In this document: positions 1 to 9,084 of the stretch, piece after piece | Numbering within the stretch: position 1 is the stretch's first letter | How the letters are laid out: every line of letters starts with the position of its first letter | Source of the DNA: Symmachiella macrocystis | GTDB lineage: Bacteria > Planctomycetota > Planctomycetia > Planctomycetales > Planctomycetaceae | Length of the DNA stretch: 64,000 nt | Reading direction: 5' to 3' | Assembly (NCBI RefSeq): GCF_007860075.1 | Contig: NZ_SJPP01000001.1 | Location: forward strand, 620,001 to 684,000 | Program-made: the position numbers and the translations under genes | The notes under the pieces: model-generated | Database searches by the model: none | What the model saw: only the letters and a program-made list of their open reading frames with translations | Told to the model about the DNA's origin: nothing

Positions 1-673
1 CCGGTTTGCTGAAATGTACGTTGGCCGGTAGTTGGATCTCTTTGAGCCGTGGCTTAGCGAACGTGTAGAGGTCGTCGATGGCGATGTCGTTTTCCTGCAT
101 GATTTTCGCGGCGACCGCATTGTACTGCACCGCATCCCCCACAACCCGTCCTCCCGCACCTGCGGGCACCGGTGTTGTGGAACACCAAATCAATGTCGCC
201 CCCGTCTCCTTGAGCCGCGCCACTAATTTACGGAGGTTCTTTTCGTACTCCTGCAGCGGGACTTGTTGATGGCTGTCGGCGGCGGCGGGGTCGGCTAGGT
301 TTTTTCCGTTGGGCCCCAGGTATTTCAAATCGTGCAGGCCCCAATTGAAATGAATCACATCCCACGGTTTCTCGACCAACCAACGGTCGATCTGTGCCAC
401 CCCGCGCGTTGTCGGGCCCCCGTTGGTCAAAATGCGATGCACGTTCGCCTTCCCCGCCAGCAGTTCCCGCGTCGGCAGCGTGTAACCGATCGAAATCGAG
501 TCGCCGATCAACAACACTCGCGGCAGTTTCGGATCGTCTTGGATCGCCTGCAGCGCCGGATTAGGTTTCCGCTTCGCCCGCTTCTTCTTAGCAGCCGATT
601 TCTCCTGAGCGGCCAACGGGGCGGCAGTGATGAACGTGACAAGCAGCAGGCAGACAAGGCGAAATGACATCAT
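1..673 (-). CDS. SGNH/GDSL-type hydrolase (partial, 3' end outside window)
   Basis: Read from the reverse complement: an open frame starts with two adjacent ATG codons (673 and 670) and reaches base 1 without a stop, so the C-terminus is missing. The protein starts with a signal peptide ([23 protein letters not shown]), followed by a Lys-rich linker and the block-I motif [11 protein letters not shown] with the nucleophile Ser. NWGLHDLK stands in the block III position, and VHFS near the cut end is close to the catalytic His. A purine-rich GGGAG lies about 6 nt upstream of the first ATG. Secreted SGNH esterases of this size are common in planctomycetes and may act on acylated polysaccharides; the substrate cannot be read. 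Family clear, specificity unknown. Confidence 0.85.
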   Translation of the reverse strand, partial: MMSFRLVCLLLVTFITAAPLAAQEKSAAKKKRAKRKPNPALQAIQDDPKLPRVLLIGDSISIGYTLPTRELLAGKANVHRILTNGGPTTRGVAQIDRWLVEKPWDVIHFNWGLHDLKYLGPNGKNLADPAAADSHQQVPLQEYEKNLRKLVARLKETGATLIWCSTTPVPAGAGGRVVGDAVQYNAVAAKIMQENDIAIDDLYTFAKPRLKEIQLPANVHFSKP

Positions 674-896
674 GGTCGCTCCCTGTTTAGTAGTGGAAAT
701 GGGGTGCGATTCATTGTGGTGTGATTTAGGGGCCGCTGCAAGCGAAACATGCCGGGGGCGATCGCTGGCATATCCAAACGTGGCACCCGGCGAGAGTTTG
801 GTATAATGATTTTCCACTCAGCCCACGGCACGAATGTCCCCACGCTGAGCGGCGGAGAGGACCATAAACTGCACCCTAAACGAACGGTCAAGACGA

Positions 897-2087
897 ATGA
901 ACCTACGCGGTCTTCCCTGGCGACGCTGGGCGGCGGTGGTGATTCCGGTTGCCGTGGTTTGCCTCTTACTCGCGCTGCTCGTCCCGGCAATGCTGCGGGC
1001 GCGGACTGAGGCGCGCAAGACCTATTCCCGAAATAACCTCAAGCAAATCGGATTGGCGTTTCATAATTATTACGACGTTTACCAATGCCTGCCGCCCGGA
1101 GCGATCGTTCGAGAGGATGGCGTGGCGCTGCATGGTTGGTCGTCGCCCATTGTGATTTACTTTCGCGCTACTCCATATTATCAATTCATAGACTATGACC
1201 TCCCGTGGGATCATGACCTCAACCGGTACACCTACTGCCACACAGAACCCGACTATCAAATCCCCGATATTGACGAGATAGCCACCAAAGACGGTTATGG
1301 ATTGTTGTGTTACATGGGCAATCCGAACTTGCTGCACCGCAACAGCAGCGTGAAGTTCGACGACATGACCGCTGGTGTGACGCACACCTGGATGGCGGGA
1401 GAAGCAGCCGGCAACTATCAGCCGTGGGCCTACCCGTTCAATTGGCGGCCGTTGGGAATGCGGCTCAATGACGGACCGGACAGCTACGGGCGACCTTCAG
1501 GAGACGGCGCCTTTCTGTTGATGGCTGATGGAAGCGTGCCGTGGATTTCCAATAATGTCGAAGAGAAAGTCTTGTCGGACTATGCCGCTGCGCCTCCGGT
1601 AGCGAATGCAGATCAAATCGCAGTCCCGTCGCGGCGGTTCGAGTATTCGACCTCGATTGAAGAATGGGTGATTGATTGGATCGATCTCGACAAAAATGAT
1701 GACGAGGGTTGGGCCGCGAGCGAGTATATCGTCACAGACATCCGGTTCCACTCAGTCATTTTCCGTAGCAAGATGAAATCCACTCCGGGTCGAGCGCTGA
1801 ACGCAGCGGATGTGCGGAGGGTGGCCGATAAGTTTCCTAAAGCGAATTCCCTGCAACGCGATTTCGTCATCGACGATGATGTCGCAGAAGTATTGGCTGA
1901 ATTTAAGAGATTAGCCTATGTCCGTGCGCAATCGCTCATAGTCTCCGAACGCGGCTTGTCAGCAATCAAGCGTATGCCGGCATTGAAAATGTTAAGAGTC
2001 GGCGAGGCACGTGCCGCTGACTTAGCCGCTCTGCGCGAGGCGCTACCCGGCTGCGAAATCAGGGCGCACTCGGTCTCCGAGGATTGA
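897..2087 (+). CDS. DUF1559 domain protein with prepilin-like N-terminus
   Basis: 396 aa. An N-terminal hydrophobic segment (residues 12-32, AAVVIPVAVVCLLLALLVPA) is followed by RARTEARKTYSRNNLKQIGLAFHNY, the standard opening of the planctomycete DUF1559 family of pseudopilin-like surface proteins. The family's closing signature is seen as GDGAFLLMADGSV near residue 205. After it comes an atypical ~170-aa extension ending in leucine-rich-repeat-like sequence (LSAIKRMPALKMLRVGEA), which is longer than usual for the family. The usual G/E processing site is weak: there is no clear Gly-Phe/Thr-Leu-Ile-Glu, so processing by a prepilin peptidase is uncertain. It stands alone between a divergent hydrolase and the convergent zwf gene. 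Role unknown. Confidence 0.85.
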   Translation: MNLRGLPWRRWAAVVIPVAVVCLLLALLVPAMLRARTEARKTYSRNNLKQIGLAFHNYYDVYQCLPPGAIVREDGVALHGWSSPIVIYFRATPYYQFIDYDLPWDHDLNRYTYCHTEPDYQIPDIDEIATKDGYGLLCYMGNPNLLHRNSSVKFDDMTAGVTHTWMAGEAAGNYQPWAYPFNWRPLGMRLNDGPDSYGRPSGDGAFLLMADGSVPWISNNVEEKVLSDYAAAPPVANADQIAVPSRRFEYSTSIEEWVIDWIDLDKNDDEGWAASEYIVTDIRFHSVIFRSKMKSTPGRALNAADVRRVADKFPKANSLQRDFVIDDDVAEVLAEFKRLAYVRAQSLIVSERGLSAIKRMPALKMLRVGEARAADLAALREALPGCEIRAHSVSED

Positions 2088-2127
2088 CGAGCCATCGCGT
2101 TCGGTGTGCGCCTAGACCACGCCCGCG

Positions 2128-3582
2128 CTACGTGATCAGCGGACAGACGTCGAACCACTCGCGGCCTTGGTCCGCCATCCACTGCATTGATTCCTCCGGA
2201 CCCCAGAGCGCCGGGGGATAGATATCCAGGTTCGGCTCTGCTTGGTTTTTCCAAGCCTCGATCACCGGATCAATAATGTCCCAGGAGAGTTCCACCTCGT
2301 CGCTACGGGCAAAGAGACTCGCGTCGCCGTTGAGCACATCCAGCAGCAGGCGTTGATAGGCGTCGGGTAGCGCGAATGCGAATTCGCGTTGGAAACTGAA
2401 ATCCAGATCAGTCATCCGCAATTTCATACCCGCATCGGGGACCTTGGTATGGAAATGCAGTTGAATGCCTTCGGCCGGCTGGACTTGAATGACGAGCCGA
2501 TTCGCTCCGGGAGACTGGCTGCTTTGGTCGGAAAACAGTGACTGCGGCGGTTCTCGAAATTGAATGACGATCTGCGTCGTGCGACACGACAGGGCTTTAC
2601 CGCTGCGGAGATAAAAGGGGACATTGCTCCACCGCCAATTGTCGACGTGCAGTTTCAGTGCGGCGAACGTTGCTGTCTGACTATCCGCGGCGACCCCTTT
2701 TTCCTGACGATAGCCTTCGTACTGGCCGCGGATTGTGTCTTGCTTAACCATCTCGGCCGTAATCGGCCGCACCGATTGCAACACCTTGGCCTTTTCGTCG
2801 CGAATCAGATCCGCGTTCATCCGCGCCGGAGCTTCCATCGCCGTAATCATCATCAGTTGCAGCAGATGATTTTGAAACATGTCGCGCAAGACGCCCGACG
2901 TGTCGTAGTAATCCCCGCGATGTCCGACTGCCAATTCCTCGGCGACGGTAATCTGCACGTGGTCGACATATTGCCGGTTCCAGACCGGCTCAAAGATACT
3001 ATTGGCGAAGCGCAACACGAACAGGTTTTGGACCGTTTCCTTACCCAGGTAGTGATCGATACGGTAGACCTGATTTTCGGCAAACACTTGATGTAAATCG
3101 TCATTGAGTTGCCGGGCCGTGGCCGCGTCGTAGCCAAATGGTTTTTCGATCACAATCCGCCGCGGACCGTTGCTCTCATCGGCAAGCCCGGCGGCGCCCA
3201 AGTTGGCGACAGCTGTGGCGTAAAGTCGCGGCGTTGTGGAGAGGTAGAACACGCGCGTGCCGTTGCTGTCCTGCTCAATCTCATCCAGCACGTCTGACAA
3301 TCGCTGGAAGTCTTCGGATTTGCCGATATCGCCCTGCATGTAAAACACAGATTTAGCAAACGACTGCCATTCCTGCTCGTCAAAGTCCTTCCCCGCAAAC
3401 TCGGCTGTCGATTCGGCCAGCGATTTGCGCCAGGCGTCGTGACTAAACTCCGTACGCGAGACCCCCAAGACCTTCGTGTCGACCGGCAGGCGTCGCTTGA
3501 CCCACAGGCGATACAGCGCGGGAATCAACTTGCGAGTGGTCAGGTCCCCCGAAGCTCCAAAAATGACAATCGTATGCGACAT
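2128..3582 (-). CDS. zwf: Glucose-6-phosphate 1-dehydrogenase
   Basis: 484 aa, the normal length for the family. It oxidises glucose-6-phosphate to 6-phosphogluconolactone with NADP, the first step of the oxidative pentose phosphate pathway, in the cytoplasm. The N-terminal Rossmann motif is IVIFGASGDLTTRKL. The substrate-binding and catalytic segment RIDHYLGKE and the EKPFG motif are both intact. The frame stays open to a TTG at 3600, but the ATG at 3582 is chosen because MSHTIVIFGASGDL is the usual family N-terminus; a GAAGG lies about 11 nt upstream. No pgl or gnd gene is adjacent. It is transcribed divergently from the App1-like gene and converges on the DUF1559 gene. Confidence 0.97.
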   Translation of the reverse strand: MSHTIVIFGASGDLTTRKLIPALYRLWVKRRLPVDTKVLGVSRTEFSHDAWRKSLAESTAEFAGKDFDEQEWQSFAKSVFYMQGDIGKSEDFQRLSDVLDEIEQDSNGTRVFYLSTTPRLYATAVANLGAAGLADESNGPRRIVIEKPFGYDAATARQLNDDLHQVFAENQVYRIDHYLGKETVQNLFVLRFANSIFEPVWNRQYVDHVQITVAEELAVGHRGDYYDTSGVLRDMFQNHLLQLMMITAMEAPARMNADLIRDEKAKVLQSVRPITAEMVKQDTIRGQYEGYRQEKGVAADSQTATFAALKLHVDNWRWSNVPFYLRSGKALSCRTTQIVIQFREPPQSLFSDQSSQSPGANRLVIQVQPAEGIQLHFHTKVPDAGMKLRMTDLDFSFQREFAFALPDAYQRLLLDVLNGDASLFARSDEVELSWDIIDPVIEAWKNQAEPNLDIYPPALWGPEESMQWMADQGREWFDVCPLIT

Positions 3583-3932
3583 GGCAGAGGTTACCTTCAA
3601 TGCTGAAACCGTGAATCCGTTCGTTCAAGACGGTGAATGTGCTTCGACATTGTATCTTTTCCGTCTGCGAGTAGAAGCCTAAGCCGCGCAACAAGCGGAA
3701 CGTGCAGAATCCAGCCGCGCGGAGACGAGGGAACGTAATTTTTTAGTCGATGCTCCCAACCGGCCTTGCGATTCGCGCCGCAGTGCCGAAGAATGAGGAT
3801 TGCAACCCCGCCACAAGAGACGATACGGGCGACTTGGGCTGTCACGTCAAGACGCACCACGGACGCTACGCATTGCTGGATGATCTTCGCATGCAAATCA
3901 AACGTTGCCGAAATCGATGGTCGACCTCACTT
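3583..3932. other. Divergent intergenic region between zwf and the App1-like gene
   Basis: About 350 bp that must contain the two divergent promoters. Frames run through it (upstream extensions of both genes), but neither shows a family match or a good ribosome binding site. I see no convincing repeat or RNA gene here. Confidence 0.5.
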
Positions 3933-5156
3933 ATGAAACCTCTTTGCGTGCGATTACCGCACCGCATCGTGGCGGTTGCCGCAGCGGTTTTGCTCATTGC
4001 CCAAATTGCGATCAGCACCGGCTGGGGGCAAAAACTGCCGGAACCGACCGCTGCACAGGCCCGCCGTTTGAAGGAGGCGGCAAAGACTTCGGACATCGAT
4101 CGAGACGAGGTCATCGTCTTTTTCGAAACCGCAGCCCATCTCGACAAAGATGGCGCGACCTGGGTCATCCCCATTCATGGCGTGATTTACGAGCCGACCG
4201 TTAATCCGTTGAGGCGCAGCGCGATGGCGGTGGCAATCGGCCGCTTGGCGGATTCGGACGAAGATGCGAGCAAATCACTGAACCTGATCCGCATCTTGGA
4301 CCACTTTCTTGTTGACAATGAACGGGGACAGGACATCTCGATTCGGATCGGTAATCGCGTGGTGAACATCGGCAAGTCCAAGGCAAACGGACATTTCCAA
4401 GACACCATCCGCCTGCGCGATGCCGACATCCAAAACCTACTCGTTCGTCGGGGTCAAACTACGTTTTTGCCGTTTGAAGCCGTCTTGCAAACATCTGACC
4501 GGCGGAGATTTGTGGGCCGCGCCTATCGTGTCCCGCAGACGGGGTTGTCGATCATCTCCGACATCGACGACAACATCAAACACAGCGAAGTCACCGATGC
4601 GGAAGCCGTTTTGGAAAACACATTTCTATTCAAATTCCAAGCTGCACCCGGCATGCCGGAGTTGTACCAGACCTGCGCCCGCAAGGGGATCACATTTCAC
4701 TATGTCTCCGGCAGCCCTTGGCAACTCTATCTCCCCTTGCTGGAGTTTTTTGATGCCGAGAAATTACCGCGAGGCTCGTTCGCGCTGAAACATTTTCGTC
4801 TCAAGAATCCCAGCACGGCAGCGGACATGCTCCGCTCTCCCCAGGAGGCCAAACTCAACGCGATCGAACAAATCCTGGCCGCTTATCCCCAGCGTCGTTT
4901 TTTGCTGATCGGTGATTCGGGCGAGAAGGATCCAGAGATTTATAGTGCCACAGCCCAATCGCATCCCGAGCAGGTCGTCGGGATTTTTATCCGGAACGTA
5001 ACCAACGACCAACTTAGCGACACCCGTTTTCAAAAAGTAACCAAAGAGTTAGGGAAGATTCCCTTCCGGCTATTCACTGACCCCAACGAATTGTCTCTCG
5101 ATATCGAAGCCATCAATCGCGACCATGGAACCCCCAGCACCCCGCCTGCCCGCTGA
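3933..5156 (+). CDS. App1-like phosphatidate phosphatase family protein (DUF2183), secreted
   Basis: 407 aa from the ATG at 3933. The frame extends back to 3750, but only the 3933 start puts a signal peptide (RIVAVAAAVLLIAQIAISTGWG) at the N-terminus. The C-terminal half has the App1/DUF2183 catalytic layout: SDIDDNIK (haloacid-dehalogenase-type DxDD motif, second position Asp), then YVSGSPWQLY, FALKHFRLK and LIGDSGEKDPEIY, where the GDSGE/D motif binds the metal. Yeast App1 is a Mg-dependent phosphatidate phosphatase; the bacterial substrate is unproven. The N-terminal ~190 residues match nothing I recognise. The signal peptide implies periplasmic or cell-envelope action. An ECF sigma gene follows 62 bp downstream. 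Confidence 0.85.
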   Translation: MKPLCVRLPHRIVAVAAAVLLIAQIAISTGWGQKLPEPTAAQARRLKEAAKTSDIDRDEVIVFFETAAHLDKDGATWVIPIHGVIYEPTVNPLRRSAMAVAIGRLADSDEDASKSLNLIRILDHFLVDNERGQDISIRIGNRVVNIGKSKANGHFQDTIRLRDADIQNLLVRRGQTTFLPFEAVLQTSDRRRFVGRAYRVPQTGLSIISDIDDNIKHSEVTDAEAVLENTFLFKFQAAPGMPELYQTCARKGITFHYVSGSPWQLYLPLLEFFDAEKLPRGSFALKHFRLKNPSTAADMLRSPQEAKLNAIEQILAAYPQRRFLLIGDSGEKDPEIYSATAQSHPEQVVGIFIRNVTNDQLSDTRFQKVTKELGKIPFRLFTDPNELSLDIEAINRDHGTPSTPPAR

Positions 5157-5218
5157 CTTGTCGCGGCCTGGGCTTTGTCTCATCGGACACATATCGACTA
5201 CAAAGGCGCACTTGAAAC

Positions 5219-5827
5219 ATGTCGACACGGACCCCGGCGAATGACGCACACTCAACGTCGTCCAGTCTGATCTCGCGCATACGACGTCAAGAACCGACGG
5301 CGTGGGCACGGCTGTCGGAATTGTACGGCCCGCTGGTCTATCATTGGTGCCGCCGCACTGGCCTGGCAGCTGAAGATTCCGCCGACGTGGTGCAGGACGT
5401 GTTTCGTGCCGTTTCGATAGCGATCGAAAGTTTCCACGACTATCGCGACGGCGACACCTTTCGCGGTTGGCTGTGGACGATCACCCGCAACAAAATCCGC
5501 GACTTCGCCCGCAATCAACACGGCAAACCCCAAGCCGCCGGCGGTACAGCCGCGCATGCGCAACTGATCGAAGTCCCTGACCGCGAACCCGACACCGAAG
5601 AAGGCAGCCCAACCTCACCGCCGGTCAATCGCCTCATCCACCGCGCTTTAGAAATGATCCGCAACGAATTCCAAGAAAGCACCTGGAACGCTTTCCGCCT
5701 GACCGCCCTAGAAGGCTGTAGCGCCCCCCAAGCCGCAAAAGAATTAGGCAGCACCCCCCAAGCCGTCCGTCAGGCAAAGTCACGCGTCCTACGGCGGTTG
5801 CGGGCGGAGTTGGGGGAGTTGGAGTGA
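5219..5827 (+). CDS. ECF-type RNA polymerase sigma factor
   Basis: 202 aa. Region 2 is recognisable as ADVVQDVFRAVSIAIESF followed by TFRGWLWTITRNKIRDFAR (-10 recognition). Region 4 is a helix-turn-helix near the C-terminus (APQAAKELGSTPQAVRQAKS, then RVLRRLRAEL). The ~40-aa linker is rich in Pro and Glu. Cytoplasmic transcription factor that would redirect RNA polymerase. Planctomycete ECF factors of this type are often next to a Ser/Thr kinase; none is adjacent here, and the next sequence downstream is the relic of an integrated element, so a partner gene may have been displaced. Targets cannot be inferred. Confidence 0.92.
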   Translation: MSTRTPANDAHSTSSSLISRIRRQEPTAWARLSELYGPLVYHWCRRTGLAAEDSADVVQDVFRAVSIAIESFHDYRDGDTFRGWLWTITRNKIRDFARNQHGKPQAAGGTAAHAQLIEVPDREPDTEEGSPTSPPVNRLIHRALEMIRNEFQESTWNAFRLTALEGCSAPQAAKELGSTPQAVRQAKSRVLRRLRAELGELE

Positions 5828-5946
5828 AGGGCCAATAATCCGGCTTTCAGTTTCGAATACAGGAAAATCGCATTTTTCGAATCGAAGCCTATTCGATAGT
5901 ACAGACCGAATTCGATGAAGCGAGAACAGCCTGACAATTCCTGAAA

Positions 5947-5988
5947 CTCATCACCCCGAGGTCACAGGTTCGAATCCTGCTCGCTCTA
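5947..5988 (+). pseudogene. 3' fragment of a tRNA gene, possible attachment-site remnant
   Basis: This 42-nt stretch has the layout of the 3' part of a tRNA: anticodon-loop-like CTCATCA, stem CCCCG, variable AGGTC, T arm ACAGG-TTCGAAT-CCTGC (four pairs and one A-C mismatch), then a 7-nt acceptor strand TCGCTCT and an A in the discriminator position. No matching 5' half (D arm, AGAGCGA) is seen upstream. The CAT anticodon reading is tentative because position 37 would be C. Such 3' tRNA ends are typical footprints of tyrosine-recombinase integration, and mobile-element relics follow directly. Confidence 0.5.
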
Positions 5989-5990
5989 TT

Positions 5991-6306
5991 AAACGCACGC
6001 CGTCGAACTCAAATCGACCCGCGTGGGCCACCACACAACCGGGCGATCTGTGGGTCCTGGGCGAGCACCGATTGCTGTGCGGCGACAGCGCCGATGCCGC
6101 CGACGAGGACCGCTTGCTGAATGGCGCTCCCATTCAACTGGTGAATACCGACCCGCCCTACAACGTGAACGTTGAGCCTCGCTCCAATAACGCCATCGCT
6201 GCCGGGCTCTATTCCTTCTCGGCCAACAATAAAACAGCCACGCAGACGAAACTCCGCGCAAAGGACCGACCGCTGGCAAACGATTTCGTATCGGACGATG
6301 ACTTCA
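5991..6306 (+). pseudogene. Broken DNA modification methylase (N4/N6 family), N-terminal part only
   Basis: One frame reads KRTPSNSNRPAW, GDLWVLGEHRLLCGDS, VNTDPPYNV, VEPRSNNAIAAG and LRAKDRPLANDFVSDDDF. This is the start of the phage/plasmid-type DNA (N4-cytosine or N6-adenine) methyltransferase family: SAM-binding region and catalytic DPPY motif. After VSDDDF the sequence stops resembling the family (expected: an aromatic-rich stretch, then the second half of the methylase), so about two thirds of the gene is missing. No good start codon or ribosome binding site is visible; the reading begins right after the tRNA fragment. A non-functional relic of a mobile element. Confidence 0.75.
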
Positions 6307-6647
6307 ACTGGCTCGCTTATACGGGAGTCATGCTTTGCATCGCATTATTCGATGTCTCCCCTAGATTATTTCCTCTATAGCTTCAGGGAGAATAGTCATG
6401 ACCAACAACATTAGCCTGGATAGTCTACATATGGAGCAATATTGATAGCGGGCGATTGAGAGCAGCCGAAGTCGCCTAACGGACAGGAAGACTGGTAATG
6501 AGCCCGGTACGCTGATTTGGCCCACCATGAAATGCTTCCGCTCTCGCACGGAATTGACGCAGCGGCTATGATGTTTATGTGCCGAAAACTTTTCGTGTCA
6601 TAGTCGAATGACTGTAAAGTAAGACTCACGAACAACGAGGTTGCTGG
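6307..6647. other. Gene-free stretch after the methylase breakpoint
   Basis: About 340 bp with no supported gene. A 15-codon frame starts at 6398 (MTNNISLDSLHMEQY) behind a fair GGGAG, and could be the 5' stub of a lost gene. The right part must hold the promoter of the DUF1501 gene. Base composition is somewhat richer in A+T than the flanking genes. Confidence 0.4.
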
Positions 6648-8009
6648 ATGCTAGAGTTTGTTGATTCCTGGGCAGGGTTTCACGACCGAGTGTCGCGGCG
6701 TGAGGTGCTCACGCTCGGGGGAATTGGCGCGCTGTCTTTGACCGGTATGGCTGCCAACGCAGCTGCTGAAGAATCCTCGTCGCGAGGCACTGCGAAGCGC
6801 TTGATTTTTCTATCGCTCTTTGGCGGACCTCCGCATCAGGAGACCTACGACATCCAGGAAGACGCTCCGGCGGATTTTCGTGGAGAGTTTCAATCAATCG
6901 CCACAACGCAGCCCGGTTTTCGGATTTGTGAATACATGCCCAAGCTGGCTAAGCTGGCGCACATGTATACTGTCATCCGTTCCATGACACATCCAGACAA
7001 CGGTCACGAGTCGGCTTACTATGCGTTGATGACCGGTCGTCCTTATCCGCAGCCCAATACGGCCAATGCGAGACCCGCTCCGACTGATTTCCCCAGCTAT
7101 GGTTCCGCGATTAGCTACTTGAGGCCAATACAAAAACCGGTTCCCAGCTTCGTGCTCACCGGAGGGTTGATCTCGACACACATCGGCCAAACCGGCGGCT
7201 TCCTGGGACAAAGTTGGGCACCTTATGTCCTCAAACAGGACGCCAACGAGCCGGATTTCAAAGTGCCCGAATTCACACTACTGGACGACATTCCACTGCA
7301 GAGACTTGATCGCCGTCAGGGACTGCTTGACAGTTTAAGTACACGCGAAAATGCCTCGAAACAACGACCGGGCGCGAGCAGCTTCGCGACCTACCAGGAA
7401 CGAGCGTTTGATATATTAACGAGCGCCCGTACGCGGGCAGCCTTTAATATCGAAGCGGAGTCGCCGGCTACGCGGGCCGCTTATGGGGATCATCCTTTTG
7501 GTCAGAATGTATTGTTATCTCGTCGTTTAGTGGAGGCAGGCGTACCTGTTGTGCAGGTGAATTATCGCAATCGCGGTGATGGCGGTCTGGATACGCACCA
7601 CGACAATTTCAACATCTGTAAAGGCCATCTGCTCCCGAAGCTGGATGGTTGCATTTCGGCATTGCTGATCGACCTGGAAGAGCGTGGCCTGCTCGACGAA
7701 ACATTGGTCGTGGCCTCGGGGGAATTTGGTCGCACACCAAGAATCAATCATGATGCCGGCCGCGACCACTGGGGAGGCTGTTGCTCGCTATTAATTGCCG
7801 GAGGTGGCATCAAACGGGGATACCTCTATGGATCGTCGAATCGGACGGGTGCCTATCCAGCAACTGACCCGATCGGCCCCTGGGATCTGTATGCCACGAT
7901 CATGCATTGTTGTGGTGTCGACCCTGGTGCCATGATTCATGATAGCGCGGGCCGCCCGCATCGCCTTTGTGAAGGGGCGGTCATCGAAAACGTTTTACAG
8001 AAATCATAG
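6648..8009 (+). CDS. DUF1501 family protein (sulfatase-like fold, Tat-type N-terminus)
   Basis: 453 aa. Residues 14-40 carry a twin-arginine-like signal (SRREVLTLGGIGALSLTGMA). The DUF1501 hallmarks follow: LIFLSLFGGPPHQETYD, SMTHPDNGHESAYYALMTGR, LVEAGVPVVQVNYRN, DTHHDNF and VVASGEFGRTPRIN, GRDHWGGCCSLLIAGGGI. The family is abundant in planctomycetes, related to alkaline phosphatase/sulfatases and usually paired with DUF1549/DUF1553 cytochrome-type proteins, but here the partner is a SUMF1-type gene 7 bp downstream. Acts outside the cytoplasm; reaction unknown. The gene is intact although it lies between the relics of an integrated element. Confidence 0.9.
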   Translation: MLEFVDSWAGFHDRVSRREVLTLGGIGALSLTGMAANAAAEESSSRGTAKRLIFLSLFGGPPHQETYDIQEDAPADFRGEFQSIATTQPGFRICEYMPKLAKLAHMYTVIRSMTHPDNGHESAYYALMTGRPYPQPNTANARPAPTDFPSYGSAISYLRPIQKPVPSFVLTGGLISTHIGQTGGFLGQSWAPYVLKQDANEPDFKVPEFTLLDDIPLQRLDRRQGLLDSLSTRENASKQRPGASSFATYQERAFDILTSARTRAAFNIEAESPATRAAYGDHPFGQNVLLSRRLVEAGVPVVQVNYRNRGDGGLDTHHDNFNICKGHLLPKLDGCISALLIDLEERGLLDETLVVASGEFGRTPRINHDAGRDHWGGCCSLLIAGGGIKRGYLYGSSNRTGAYPATDPIGPWDLYATIMHCCGVDPGAMIHDSAGRPHRLCEGAVIENVLQKS

Positions 8010-8016
8010 AGCTGAA

Positions 8017-8754
8017 ATGACATCGCGCCCCACACGGATAAACAGCAAAGATCGCACGACGCTGATCCACATTCCCGGTGGTGAATTCATCATGGGAAGT
8101 GATGAGTTTTCCGTTGAGCGACCACCACATCGCGTGCAGGTTTCGCCGTTTTGGATGGGACGTACCTCAGTCAGCAACGCGCAGTTTCGACAGTTCCTGA
8201 AAGAAACAAACGGGACGCCATCGGAGTATGACAGCAAAGCACTCTATGATCATGCGGACCAACCGGTCGTGGGTGTGACCTGGGAAGAAGCGGCGGCATA
8301 TTGTCGTTGGGCCGGCGGACGTTTGCCGAGCGAAGCGGAGTGGGAATTCGCGGCACGTGGCAACGACGGAAGACGCTACCCATGGGGTGATGAAGAGCCC
8401 AACCCAGGCCGAGCAGTTTACGGTCGCATCTTCGGCAAGGGAGGGAAACCGGAGGCGGTGGGGGCGACGCCCGGGGATGTCAGCCCCTTTGGGATTCTGG
8501 ACATGGCAGGAAACGTCATGGAATGGTGCAGCGATTGGTACGGTCCCTATCCGACTGATTCCGAATCGCCGCTGATCGATCCGATCGGGCCTGCCGCGGG
8601 GACCAAGCGGATCCTGAGGGGCGGCTGTTGGAACTTCCAGGCTACCTCCTTACGGGCAACGGGGCGGTGGCCAACCGTCCCCTCACTTCAAAGGGGAACG
8701 GAACATAATGGCATTCGTTTGGTCGTTGATGTCAATGATCGGCATGATGGTTAA
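8017..8754 (+). CDS. SUMF1 / formylglycine-generating-enzyme-type protein
   Basis: 245 aa from the ATG at 8017, 7 bp after the DUF1501 stop, so the two are almost certainly cotranscribed. The frame is open back to 7939, but that part overlaps the preceding gene. Family marks: IPGGEFIMGSDE, RVQVSPFWMGRTSVSNAQF, PVVGVTWEEAAAYCRWAGGRLPSEAEWEFAARG, YPWGDEEPNPG, FGILDMAGNVMEWCSDWY, RGGCWN. True formylglycine-generating enzymes use two Cys near the C-terminus to activate a sulfatase; here only the Cys of RGGCWNF is plain, so it may belong to the wider non-sulfatase SUMF1 class. No signal peptide. Pairing suggests that it modifies or accompanies the DUF1501 protein (inference). Confidence 0.88.
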   Translation: MTSRPTRINSKDRTTLIHIPGGEFIMGSDEFSVERPPHRVQVSPFWMGRTSVSNAQFRQFLKETNGTPSEYDSKALYDHADQPVVGVTWEEAAAYCRWAGGRLPSEAEWEFAARGNDGRRYPWGDEEPNPGRAVYGRIFGKGGKPEAVGATPGDVSPFGILDMAGNVMEWCSDWYGPYPTDSESPLIDPIGPAAGTKRILRGGCWNFQATSLRATGRWPTVPSLQRGTEHNGIRLVVDVNDRHDG

Positions 8755-8824
8755 CATAACCAAACAGGCCTGGATTTGCGGGTAACCTATCCTGAAGAGA
8801 ATATGGGGAACCTAGTCTTTATGA

Positions 8825-8982
8825 GGCTGGCATACGTTCATCAGCTATCTGCTGTCAGGTAATCGCACGTTGGCCGAAGTCCGCGCGGAGGTGGGTCATG
8901 CGAGTCTATTTACTACCATCGCGTGTCTGCATGTAGCCATCGACGATGAAGGGAGGCCGGGGGATTTGATTGGGTTTGCGTA
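8825..8982 (+). pseudogene. C-terminal relic of a tyrosine recombinase (integrase)
   Basis: Between an in-frame TGA at 8822 and a TAA at 8980 the sequence reads GWHTFISYLLSGNRTLAEV, RAEVGHASLFTT, IACLHVAIDDEG. This is the catalytic C-terminus of a phage-type integrase (family pattern GRHTFIS, GHAS, TT.xYLHV). Two catalytic residues appear lost: the Arg of the HxxR box reads Trp, and the nucleophilic Tyr before LHV reads Cys (TGT for TAT). The rest of the gene is absent. The remaining parts of 8755-9084 hold nothing I can support. With the tRNA and methylase fragments this marks a decayed integrative element. Confidence 0.75.
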
Positions 8983-9084
8983 ATCCGCTCGATCTGATTG
9001 GGTAGAAGGGTTTACAGCCTCTTGATCCGAGCAAGGGCACTATCAAATCTGAAACGCGACGGGTGTTCGGCACGTAACCTCGAT

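Noticed and set aside
2560-3096. 178-aa plus-strand frame inside zwf
   Set aside because: Antisense shadow of a fully conserved enzyme gene.
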